From Hyphomicrobiales bacterium (GTDB lineage Bacteria > Pseudomonadota > Alphaproteobacteria > Rhizobiales > S144-35), in assembly GCA_015494185.1 (NCBI GenBank), contig WGBT01000341.1:1-8644 (forward strand): 8,644 bases of DNA, given 5' to 3'. The position numbers and the translations under genes are program-made. The notes below the pieces were generated by a model that saw only the letters and a program-made list of their open reading frames with translations, made no database searches and was not told the DNA's origin. Every line of letters begins with the position of its first letter. The first letter of the stretch is position 1. Positions 1-7,124 of this stretch are shown here, in pieces.

Positions 1-3
1 ACT

Positions 4-498
4 TCAAGTCCGCCGGTTTTTTGTGTTGGTGGCGTCGTTCGTCCCGTAAACTTCTTTGGGATCGAAGAGCTTTTCGTTTTCTGCGAATTTGAGCTTTACC
101 CCATCCTCGCCTGCCTTGCCACCCAGCGGGATTTGCCGAAAGAAACAGGACTTATAGCCGACATGGCAATTCGCGCCGGTGCCCTTGGTGCGAACCCTCA
201 GCCAGACCGCGTCTTGATCACAATCAATCCGCAACTCCACCACTTTTTGCACATGGCCGCTGGTGGCCCCTTTGTGCCACAACGCCTTGCGCGAGCGGCT
301 CCAATACCAGCCCTCACCGGTCGCAATCGTCCGGGCTAAAGCCTCGTCATTCATATAGGCGAGCATCACCACATCGCCGGTTTCAGCATCGGTCACCACC
401 GCAGGCAACACCCCATTGGCATCAAATTTCGGCGCCAATATGCGGCCTTCTTCAATGTCCTCAACCCCATCAGGCTGCGGGAACAAGGGTTCTGTCAT
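4..498 (-). CDS. hisI: Phosphoribosyl-AMP cyclohydrolase HisI
   Basis: This 164-aa cytosolic enzyme opens the adenine ring of phosphoribosyl-AMP, the third step of histidine biosynthesis. The family signature is clear: the YWSRSRKALWHKG block at residues 65-77, then C93 within DCDQD (D92, D94, D96, the expected Mg2+ ligands), then C111 and C118 in the NCHVGYKSCFF block. The three cysteines are the expected Zn2+ ligands. It is a stand-alone cyclohydrolase: no HisE (pyrophosphohydrolase) domain is fused to it, as is usual in alphaproteobacteria. The N-terminal 30 residues and a C-terminal tail after about residue 125 lie outside the core. The ATG at 498 is preceded on the minus strand by GGAAAG (504-509) and GGGAG (511-515), either of which could serve as ribosome binding site. 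The gene is divergent from thrS and has no visible operon partner in the window. I saw no convincing promoter for it. Confidence 0.95.
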   Translation of the reverse strand: MTEPLFPQPDGVEDIEEGRILAPKFDANGVLPAVVTDAETGDVVMLAYMNDEALARTIATGEGWYWSRSRKALWHKGATSGHVQKVVELRIDCDQDAVWLRVRTKGTGANCHVGYKSCFFRQIPLGGKAGEDGVKLKFAENEKLFDPKEVYGTNDATNTKNRRT

Positions 499-633
499 CG
501 TTTCTTTCCGCTCCCTTTTGGCGCATCTCCACTAACTTTTTAGGTATCTCAGAAAAACGAGGAGGACACGATTGACAAGCCCCTCCCCGCTCAAAATTAA
601 GCCTTTTACCTATGAAATCCGCACTTGCCTCAA

Positions 634-801
634 CAGACCTCGATAGACAACGTCAAATCCGTCCTTATCTTCCATGATGAGACACTGGCATTTTCCCAAC
701 CTTTGTCAAGGATGTAACCGCTTCGCGGCCGCCGGAGGCGGTCCTTGACAAAGGTTGGGAAAATGCAAAACCGCTCACCATGGAATGTAAGGACAGGTCT
801 G
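634..801. repeat. Large T-shaped inverted repeat between hisI and thrS
   Basis: Nested inverted repeat in three layers. The inner arms 688-712 and 742-766 are perfectly complementary over 25 bp. The 29-nt tip between them starts with TGTAA (713-717) and then splits entirely into two perfect hairpins: CCGC-TTC-GCGG (718-728) and CCGCC-GGA-GGCGG (729-741). Outside a short unpaired part (682-687 against 767-773), arms 661-681 and 774-794 pair at 18 of 21 positions plus one G-T pair. Outermost, CAGACCT (634-640) matches AGGTCTG (795-801), with 20 extra nucleotides on the left side. No T-run, target-site duplication or open reading frame of note accompanies it. It could be a dispersed palindromic element, a MITE remnant or a structured RNA; its function is unknown. 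Confidence 0.9.
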
Positions 802-821
802 GGCCAGAAGCTTGCTCAGAA

Positions 822-827
822 TATAAT
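822..827 (+). promoter_or_regulatory. Candidate thrS promoter -10 box
   Basis: A perfect TATAAT sits in the AT-rich stretch just right of the inverted repeat, pointing toward thrS. No good -35 hexamer lies 16-18 nt upstream (CTGGGC at 799-804), so support is limited. If used, the thrS leader would be about 240 nt. A 6-bp dyad, GATAGA (841-846) and TCTATC (853-858), would lie just downstream of the start point. Confidence 0.3.
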
Positions 828-1074
828 TGAAAAATGGCTTGATAGACCTTGATCTATCCCAAAAAAAAGCCTTTCCCCTCCCCCAACCTCATACAAATTT
901 GCCAAAGAAATGCAACACCGCATTGAGTTGTCCGCCAAGCTGCTGTACAAGTGGGACGGCGCATGAAATCCGCCCGCCGATGCATCTTCTGGCGTGTTTT
1001 GGTGTGCGCAATCTGTTTCGTTCGTTTTACATGAAAAAGCTTACCTGCTTGGTTGGCAGAGAGTGAGGAACCGC

Positions 1075-3030
1075 ATGATCACCATTACTTTCCCCGACGG
1101 TCAGTCACGCAGCTATCAACCCGGCGTTTCCGGTGCGGAAATTGCCGCCAGTCTTTCCAAATCACTGGCGAAAAAGGCGGTCGCCGTCAAACTCAATGGA
1201 ACATTGCAGGATCTTGCCGATCCAATCACGGCAGATGCCGAGCTGACCATCATCACCCGTGATGATCCGGAAGCACTGGAGCTCATTCGCCATGATGCCG
1301 CGCATGTGATGGCCGAAGCGGTACAAAATCTGTGGCCTGGCACCCAAGTCACCATCGGCCCGGTGATCGAAAATGGTTTTTACTACGACTTCGACAAGAA
1401 AGAGCCGTTCACCCCGGAAGATCTGCCGAAAATCGAAGCCGAGATGCGCCGCATCATCAAGAAGAACGCCCCCTTCACCAAAGAAATCTGGTCCCGTGAA
1501 CAGGCCAAGGCGCATTTCAAGGCGATCGGCGAAAATTACAAGGTGGAGCTCGTTGACGCCATTCCCGAAGGTGAAGAGATCAAAATCTACCGGCAGGGGG
1601 AATGGCTGGATCTGTGCCGCGGCCCGCATATGACGTCAACAGGCAAGGTCGGCAATGCCTTCAAGCTGATGAAAATCGCCGGCGCTTACTGGCGCGGGGA
1701 TTCGCGTAATCCCATGTTGCAACGGATTTATGGCACCGCCTGGGCCTCTGAGGCCGATCTGAAAGCCTATCTGCACCGCATCGAGGAAGCCGAAAAACGC
1801 GATCACCGCAAGCTTGGCCGGCAAATGGATCTGTATCATTTTCAGGAAGAGGCACCAGGGGCGGTGTTCTGGCACGCCAAGGGCTGGTCGCTGTTTACCA
1901 CGCTGATCGATTATATGCGCCGGCGCCAGAAGGAGGCTGGTTATATCGAGGTCAATTCTCCCGACATGCTTGACAAGTCGCTGTGGGAAAAATCCGGCCA
2001 TTGGGAGAAATTCGGTGAAAACATGTTCACCACCGAGATCGATGAGAAGACCTACTGCTGCAAGCCGATGAACTGCCCCGGCCATGTGCAGATTTTCAAA
2101 CACGGGCTGAAAAGCTACCGCGACCTGCCGCTGCGCATCGCCGAATTTGGCAAGGTGCACCGCTATGAACCCTCTGGCGCCTTGCATGGGCTGATGCGGG
2201 TGCGCCATTTCACCCAGGATGACGCCCATATTTTCTGCACCCGCGAGCAAATCACCGATGAATGCATGAAGATCAACGATCTGATGATGCGCATTTATGG
2301 CGAGTTTGGCTTTGATGATCTGCGCATCAAATTCTCTGACCGTCCGGAAAAGCGGGTTGGCTCTGATGAAATTTGGGATCAGGCGGAACAGGCGCTCAAA
2401 GAGGTGCTCGATGCTGCCGGTGTCAAATGGGAGCTGAACCCGGGGGAAGGCGCGTTTTACGGGCCGAAGCTGGAATATGTGTTGCGCGACGCCATTGGCC
2501 GTGACTGGCAGTGCGGCACCTTGCAGCTCGATTTCAATCTGCCAGGCCGCCTTGGGGCGTTTTTCATTGGCGCTGACGGCGAAAAACATGAACCCGTGAT
2601 GATCCATCGCGCCATGTTCGGCTCGCTGGAGCGGTTCTTGGGCATTTTGATCGAACATTACGCCGGCAAGCTGCCGCTATGGCTGGCTCCCACCCAGGTT
2701 GTGATTGCAACCATCGTTTCAGATGCCGATGCCTATGCCAAACGGGTGTTCGAAGCGTGCCAGGCGGCCGGGCTGCGTGCCGAGATCGACCTGCGCAACG
2801 AAAAAATCAACTACAAAGTACGCGAACATTCCGAAGCCAAAGTGCCAGTGATGTTTGTCTGTGGCCGCCGGGAAGCCGAACAAGGCACCCTATCGGTGCG
2901 CCGTCTGGGCGAGCGGCAACAGCAGGTCATGCCCCTTGATGAAGCCATTGCCGAACTTGAAGCTCAAGCCCAAGCCCCTGACACAGCTGTTGAAGACAGC
3001 GATAAAGATTTGGTCCGTGCTCCCGCATAA
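1075..3030 (+). CDS. thrS: Threonyl-tRNA synthetase
   Basis: This 651-aa cytosolic class II synthetase charges tRNA-Thr with threonine and edits mis-charged serine. An N-terminal TGS domain spans residues 1-62. The editing domain (about 63-224) carries H73 and H77 in RHDAAH plus C181 and H185 in LCRGPH. The catalytic core (about 243-534) carries the zinc ligands C334 (MNCPGH), H385 (DDAHIFC) and H511 (MIHRAMFGSLERF), motif 2 around R363 (GKVHRYEPSGALHG) and motif 3 around R520. The anticodon-binding domain is about 535-632. A short acidic tail of about 19 residues follows. Length and residue spacing match the E. coli enzyme closely. The ORF is open further upstream, but ATG 1075 is chosen because the TGS domain starts there (MITITFPDG) and TGAGGA (1064-1069) gives a well-spaced ribosome binding site. 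No T-box was seen. Confidence 0.97.
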   Translation: MITITFPDGQSRSYQPGVSGAEIAASLSKSLAKKAVAVKLNGTLQDLADPITADAELTIITRDDPEALELIRHDAAHVMAEAVQNLWPGTQVTIGPVIENGFYYDFDKKEPFTPEDLPKIEAEMRRIIKKNAPFTKEIWSREQAKAHFKAIGENYKVELVDAIPEGEEIKIYRQGEWLDLCRGPHMTSTGKVGNAFKLMKIAGAYWRGDSRNPMLQRIYGTAWASEADLKAYLHRIEEAEKRDHRKLGRQMDLYHFQEEAPGAVFWHAKGWSLFTTLIDYMRRRQKEAGYIEVNSPDMLDKSLWEKSGHWEKFGENMFTTEIDEKTYCCKPMNCPGHVQIFKHGLKSYRDLPLRIAEFGKVHRYEPSGALHGLMRVRHFTQDDAHIFCTREQITDECMKINDLMMRIYGEFGFDDLRIKFSDRPEKRVGSDEIWDQAEQALKEVLDAAGVKWELNPGEGAFYGPKLEYVLRDAIGRDWQCGTLQLDFNLPGRLGAFFIGADGEKHEPVMIHRAMFGSLERFLGILIEHYAGKLPLWLAPTQVVIATIVSDADAYAKRVFEACQAAGLRAEIDLRNEKINYKVREHSEAKVPVMFVCGRREAEQGTLSVRRLGERQQQVMPLDEAIAELEAQAQAPDTAVEDSDKDLVRAPA

Positions 3031-3119
3031 GGCATTAGGCTCAAATTCTTTACCGGCACAGGTTCTAAATCCCTCCTGCTGCCGCGCATGTCGAAACAGA
3101 GAGCGCCTAAGGGCTGTGG

Positions 3120-3180
3120 CATGGGGCTTCATGGGCAGACTTGTCGAACCGGTCATGCCCATGCCATAAAGCCCCCCATG
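3120..3180. other. Strong bulged hairpin in the thrS-helicase gap
   Basis: CATGGGGCTTCATGGGCA (3120-3137) pairs with TGCCCATG (3156-3163) and, after a 5-nt bulge (CCATA, 3164-3168), with the stretch 3169-3180 (AAGCCC then CCCATG, two extra C). GAC/GTC (3138-3140, 3152-3154) can extend the stem inward. No T-run follows on either strand, so it is not a standard intrinsic terminator. It lies about 90 nt after thrS. A second small stem follows: ATCTGG (3193-3198) with CCAGAT (3209-3214). The remainder of the 338-bp gap (3031-3368) shows no gene, and I found no convincing promoter for the helicase. Confidence 0.6.
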
Positions 3181-3368
3181 ATAAGACCGCGGATCTGGCC
3201 ATAGGCCCCCAGATTGGCGGTGGGAGGCGGCATTGTATTGGACAGCTTGGGTTGACTCGAAGACAAGCCCTTCAAGTGGGAACCCATTTTCGGATTGGGC
3301 TCTAACGATACCACTTGTTGTCTCACCCCACCCGATTGCCATGCGAAATGCAACCAAGGATTGGCACA

Positions 3369-6300
3369 ATGAACAAGGCCCCGTTTGGTGCATCCCCTTT
3401 CAGCGCCGCCCCTCACAGAACCCGCCCCTCTCATCCCCATCAGGCCAGCCGGGCGCGTCATGTCACCGCCGTCCTCGGTCCCACCAATACCGGCAAGACC
3501 CATCTGGCGATCGAGCGGATGCTTGGTCATGAAACCGGGCTCATCGGGCTGCCTCTGCGGCTGTTGGCCCGCGAGGTTTATGACAAGATCAAAGCCCGCG
3601 CCAGCGAGGCCAATGTTGCCCTGATCACCGGGGAAGAAAAAATCAAACCGCCCCATGCCCGCTATTATGTCTGTACCGTGGAGGCGATGCCGGCCGATCT
3701 TACCGTTGACTTTCTGGCGGTGGATGAAATCCAACTGGCGGCCGATGCCGAACGCGGCCATGTCTTCACCAACCGGCTGTTGCATGCGCGCGGCCAGCAG
3801 GAAACATTGCTGCTTGGCGCAGCGACTATGAAACAGACCCTCAAGGCTTTGTTGCCGGAGGCCCATATCATCTCCCGTCCGCGGCTTTCGCAACTTCGTT
3901 ATGCGGGGCAGAAAAAACTCTCACGCCTGCCCCGGCGCTCGGCCATCGTGGCCTTTTCGGCCAATGAGGTCTATGAAATCGCCGAGTTGATCCGCCGGCA
4001 ACGGGGCGGGGCGGCTGTGGTCTTGGGGGCGTTGAGCCCGCGTACCCGCAATGCCCAAGTTGCACTTTATCAATCGGGCGATGTTGATTTTCTGGTCGCC
4101 ACCGATGCCATCGGCATGGGGCTCAACCTGGCGGTCGATCATGTCGCCTTTGCAAGCGTGCGCAAATTCGACGGCTTCTCGCATCGCAATCTAAGCCTTG
4201 GGGAATTGGGGCAAATTGCCGGACGCGCCGGGCGTTATCTCAATGACGGCACCTTTGGGGTCACCGGCAAGGCGATTCCCTTCAGTCAAGACATGGTGCT
4301 GCGTTTGGAAGAGCACAATTTCGAGCCAGTCAAAACCCTGCAATGGCGCAATGACAATCTCGATTACAGCTCTCTTATCCGGCTCAAGGACAGTTTGAGC
4401 GCCTTGCCTGACAGACCTGATCCGCGGCTCGTGCGCGCCCGCCCGGCCACCGATGTCATAGCCCTTGAAATCCTCAGCCGCAACGACAGTGTGCGGCAGC
4501 GCGCGACAGCGCCCGCGGCCATCCGCTTATTGTGGGAACTGTGTCAAATTCCCGACTATCGCAAAATTTCTTCGAGCCACCATGCAGAACTGATTGCCAC
4601 CCTCTATAAATTTCTGATAGATGAGCCGCAAATTCTGCCTGAAGAGTGGTTTGCACAACAGGTGGCTTTTGCCGACAATGTCCGTGGCGATATCGATACC
4701 CTTGCCAACCGAATCGCCCATATCAGAACCTGGACCTTTGTCGCCAACCGTCCCAAGTGGCTGAAAGATCCGGAATATTGGCAAGAAAAAACCAAAGAGA
4801 TCGAAAACAGACTGTCGGACGCGTTGCATAACGCTCTGACCAAACGCTTTATCGACAAGAGGACAAGTGTACTGATGCGCCAGTTGCGGGATAAAAATGA
4901 ATTGACGGCCAAAATTGGCGCAGATGGTGCGATTCACGTCGAGAATCATTTTGTTGGACGTTTGGACGGTTTCAATTTCACCCCAGACAGTGACAGCAAT
5001 GATCTGCATGGCAAAGCCGCACGTCACGCCGCCGTCAAGGTTCTCGCCCAAGAACTGGCCGAGCGCGCCGATAGGCTGTCGAAGGCCCGTGATGAAGCCT
5101 TCCAGCTCAGCCGCACCGGCACCATAAGCTGGGAGGGCTCGGCCGTTGCCCGGCTGGAAGCCAGTGACACCCCCCTGCGTCCCGATATACATGTTTTAGC
5201 AGATGATCATCTGCAGGCCAGCGACCGTGAAAAAATCAAAAACCGGCTGCGCATCTTTCTCGATGACCATATTTTCAAACTCATCGAGCCCCTGGTCAAA
5301 CTGGCCGATGCCGATGACATCGAGGGGCTTGGGCGAGGTCTTGCCTTCCAACTGGTGGAGAATTTCGGTTCCCTCAACCGGCTCGATGTCGCTGAAGAAG
5401 TCAAACAACTGGATCAGCCCCAACGCGGGCAACTACGCCGCTATGGTGTGCGTTTCGGCGCCTATAATATTTTCATCCCAAGCCTGCTCAAACCTGCTGC
5501 CAGCGAGCTAATCCTATTGCTTTGGGCTTTGCGCGATGGTGAGAAACATGGCATCATCGCCGCCGATCTGCCGATGCCTCCACGGGCTGGGCTGACTTCG
5601 GTTGTGCGCGACAAAGCCCTGCCCGATGCGTTTTACCGGGCGGCGGGCTATCATCCCTGTGGCAACCGGGTGGTGCGGCTTGATATTCTGGAACGTTTGG
5701 GGGATTTGATCCGTCCCCTGCTTTACTGGCGCAAATCCGAGGCCACGCCGGTTCGCCCCGAAGCTTCCGTTCCGGGGGGCGGGTTTCGTGTCACCCCTGA
5801 TATGCTGTCGATTTTGGGCTGCGGTCATGAAGAAATGACCGATGTCTTGAAGGCGCTTGGCTATCGGCTGGAACGCCGTCCCAAAAAACTTCTTCCTGCC
5901 AAGAAACCACTCACGGCCATTGAACAGGAAGTCCTTGATGCCGCCCTTTCGCAATTGGCGCCTTATATCGATATTGATCTATCATCGCAAAAAGCAAACC
6001 GGCATGCCCCCGTTCCAGCCCAACCAGGCGATGCCTCAACCAAGCCGGAAATGGAAGAGATCTGGCGGTTGAAGCCCAAACATAGTCCGGCACGCCGAGA
6101 GCATGACCGTAAAGCCCATGGTGCTGCGTCCGGCACGGGGCGAAAACGGCCGTCAAGACGGCAAGGCGGCAAATTGGGTGAGGCGAAAAAGCCAAGCCCG
6201 CGCAAGACCCACGCCAAAGGGGCCAATAAAGCCCGCCAAGGCGCACGCGGTTCCAACCGGCCCCGCACCATCACCGCAGCCCCCCCGAAACGCAAAGATA

Positions 6301-6383
6301 AGGCGATTGCCGATTCGCCTTTCGCCGCCCTTACCGCATTGAAAGAAAAACTGCAAAACAGCGCGACGAACAAGGACACATGA
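3369..6383 (+). CDS. SUV3-like superfamily 2 (DExH-type) RNA helicase
   Basis: A 1004-aa ATP-dependent helicase of the SUV3-like group; bacterial members have no settled role, while mitochondrial SUV3 unwinds RNA for the degradosome. Motif I is GPTNTGKT (37-44), the Walker B box is DEIQ (119-122, as in SUV3), motif III-like GAAT is at 150-153, motif V lies in ATDAIGMGLNL (244-254) and motif VI is QIAGRAGR (282-289). Residues from about 300 to 900 carry no motif I recognise, apart from a conserved-looking block near 810-835 (ILGCGHEEMTDVLKALGYR). From about 905 to 976 the protein is a low-complexity Lys/Arg-rich tail, probably disordered and nucleic-acid binding, ending in SPFAALTALKEKL. ATG 3369 is chosen over the in-frame ATG at 3315 because AAGGA (3356-3360) lies 8 nt upstream. 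The stop overlaps the next start by 4 nt (ATGA), indicating translational coupling. Confidence 0.92.
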   Translation: MNKAPFGASPFSAAPHRTRPSHPHQASRARHVTAVLGPTNTGKTHLAIERMLGHETGLIGLPLRLLAREVYDKIKARASEANVALITGEEKIKPPHARYYVCTVEAMPADLTVDFLAVDEIQLAADAERGHVFTNRLLHARGQQETLLLGAATMKQTLKALLPEAHIISRPRLSQLRYAGQKKLSRLPRRSAIVAFSANEVYEIAELIRRQRGGAAVVLGALSPRTRNAQVALYQSGDVDFLVATDAIGMGLNLAVDHVAFASVRKFDGFSHRNLSLGELGQIAGRAGRYLNDGTFGVTGKAIPFSQDMVLRLEEHNFEPVKTLQWRNDNLDYSSLIRLKDSLSALPDRPDPRLVRARPATDVIALEILSRNDSVRQRATAPAAIRLLWELCQIPDYRKISSSHHAELIATLYKFLIDEPQILPEEWFAQQVAFADNVRGDIDTLANRIAHIRTWTFVANRPKWLKDPEYWQEKTKEIENRLSDALHNALTKRFIDKRTSVLMRQLRDKNELTAKIGADGAIHVENHFVGRLDGFNFTPDSDSNDLHGKAARHAAVKVLAQELAERADRLSKARDEAFQLSRTGTISWEGSAVARLEASDTPLRPDIHVLADDHLQASDREKIKNRLRIFLDDHIFKLIEPLVKLADADDIEGLGRGLAFQLVENFGSLNRLDVAEEVKQLDQPQRGQLRRYGVRFGAYNIFIPSLLKPAASELILLLWALRDGEKHGIIAADLPMPPRAGLTSVVRDKALPDAFYRAAGYHPCGNRVVRLDILERLGDLIRPLLYWRKSEATPVRPEASVPGGGFRVTPDMLSILGCGHEEMTDVLKALGYRLERRPKKLLPAKKPLTAIEQEVLDAALSQLAPYIDIDLSSQKANRHAPVPAQPGDASTKPEMEEIWRLKPKHSPARREHDRKAHGAASGTGRKRPSRRQGGKLGEAKKPSPRKTHAKGANKARQGARGSNRPRTITAAPPKRKDKAIADSPFAALTALKEKLQNSATNKDT

Positions 6384-6805
6384 CGACACAACGGCTCGAC
6401 AAATGGCTTTGGTATGCGCGGCTGGTCAAATCCCGCACACAAGCCGCCAAGCTAATCACAGTTGGCAAGGTTCGTGTCAATGGCCAGCGGGTGAACAAAC
6501 CATCGAGTATTGTTCGAGCTGAAGACGTGATCACCGCCGTCATTCACAAACAACTACGCGTTGTCAAAGTCTGCGCGCCCGGCAGCCGGCGCGGCCCGGC
6601 GGCTGAAGCCCGGCAGCTCTATGACGATTTGACACCACCCCCCAAATCAGACACCGAAAGCAATGATGGGAATAAACAGACCTCCCCCATTCCCCTTCCA
6701 ACGGTTGCCCAACGCCCCGCTGGCTCTGGCCGTCCAACCAAACGTCAACGGCGGCAGATCGATGCTTTGCGCAAAACCGTCTTTTATGATCAACAAGGGG
6801 AATGA
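6380..6805 (+). CDS. S4-domain RNA-binding protein, Hsp15 (HslR)-like
   Basis: A 141-aa protein starting directly with an S4 RNA-binding domain (about 4-65): RLDKWLWYARLVKSR, then VRVNGQRVNKPS, the standard Hsp15 pattern. A Gly/Arg-rich turn (PGSRRGPAAEA, 67-77), a polar and Pro-rich linker (about 86-114) and a basic GRPTKRQRRQIDALRK segment (117-132) follow, the last resembling the C-terminal motif of Hsp15. Hsp15 in E. coli binds free 50S subunits that carry a stalled peptidyl-tRNA; the Bacillus relative RqcP takes part in ribosome quality control. A similar role here is inference. The start overlaps the helicase stop (ATGA), and AAGGA at 6372-6376 inside the helicase gene serves as ribosome binding site, so its translation probably depends on that of the helicase. 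Confidence 0.9.
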   Translation: MTTQRLDKWLWYARLVKSRTQAAKLITVGKVRVNGQRVNKPSSIVRAEDVITAVIHKQLRVVKVCAPGSRRGPAAEARQLYDDLTPPPKSDTESNDGNKQTSPIPLPTVAQRPAGSGRPTKRQRRQIDALRKTVFYDQQGE

Positions 6806-6960
6806 CGGCTCTGGTGGGAACATCTCAGAATCGACACAAAACAATGCCGTCTCCCCGAAAGCCAATTCCCACGTGAAGGCTTGTGCTTTAACATCCCTGT
6901 CCTTCGCTCACATGCCGTTCCAATTTACGAAGAATTTTCAAAGAAATAAGAAAAACATCA

Positions 6961-6981
6961 GCGGTCAATGATAAAGACCGC
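6961..6981. other. Short GC-rich hairpin after the S4 gene
   Basis: GCGGTC (6961-6966) and GACCGC (6976-6981) form a perfect 6-bp stem with a 9-nt loop in the 319-bp gap before fdxA (6806-7124). No T-run follows on the plus strand; an A-rich stretch precedes it, which would give a U-rich tail only on the minus strand, where no gene ends. It could weakly end the helicase-S4 transcript. The rest of 6806-6990 shows nothing else I can support. Confidence 0.35.
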
Positions 6982-6998
6982 CGGTACCATCAGAACCA

Positions 6999-7036
6999 TG
7001 ACACATCTTGTCAGCCGCCGCCCTTTGCGTTAGGGA
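6999..7036 (+). promoter_or_regulatory. Candidate fdxA promoter with overlapping dyad
   Basis: TTGTCA (7008-7013, preceded by C as in alphaproteobacterial CTTGNC boxes) stands 17 nt from TAGGGA (7031-7036), a poor -10. The -35 box overlaps the perfect dyad TGACA-N5-TGTCA (6999-7013), which could be an operator. A start near 7043 would give a leader of about 80 nt containing the hairpin at 7072-7096. The weak -10 keeps confidence low. Confidence 0.25.
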
Positions 7037-7071
7037 GAAAGGCAATCGAAGCGATTCCACTTGTTCCCCAG

Positions 7072-7096
7072 GCGCAGCACTTCCCTCAAGCTGCGC
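7072..7096 (+). other. Hairpin in the fdxA leader
   Basis: GCGCAGC (7072-7078) and GCTGCGC (7090-7096) form a perfect 7-bp stem with an 11-nt loop. It ends 17 nt before the fdxA ribosome binding site (AAGGA, 7114-7118), so it does not itself block initiation; it could stabilise the 5' end of the mRNA or be chance. No T-run follows. Confidence 0.5.
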
Positions 7097-7124
7097 GGAG
7101 AGAAAACATGTTTAAGGAAAGCCA

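Noticed and set aside
612..677. 21-codon ORF beginning ATGAAATCCGC, the same 11 bases as at 963
   Set aside because: No ribosome binding site; it runs into the large palindrome, and the 11-base match is short enough to be chance.
827..1066. 79-codon plus-strand ORF upstream of thrS
   Set aside because: TTG start without a ribosome binding site, odd Cys/Pro-rich composition and no family resemblance. It most likely reflects chance absence of stops.
994..1074. N-terminal extension of thrS from ATG 994
   Set aside because: The TGS domain begins at ATG 1075, which has a proper ribosome binding site, and 651 aa is the normal family length.
1636..2658. 340-codon minus-strand ORF inside thrS
   Set aside because: Antisense shadow of an unmistakable thrS gene. 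The translation shows no family motif, and long antisense ORFs are common in GC-rich coding DNA.
3050..3090. tRNA-like T-arm sequence (GGTTCTAAATCC) after thrS
   Set aside because: The T-stem does not pair properly, and no matching anticodon arm or 5' acceptor strand lies upstream.
3153..3893. 246-codon minus-strand ORF across the helicase start
   Set aside because: Mostly antisense to the helicase ATPase domain. Only its last 27 codons lie in the gap, and they have no ribosome binding site of their own.
4527..5192. 221-codon minus-strand ORF inside the helicase gene
   Set aside because: Antisense shadow with no recognisable motif.
6663..6971. 102-codon ORF overlapping the S4 gene end
   Set aside because: Out-of-frame overlap with a well-supported gene. 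The downstream part lacks coding character and a ribosome binding site.
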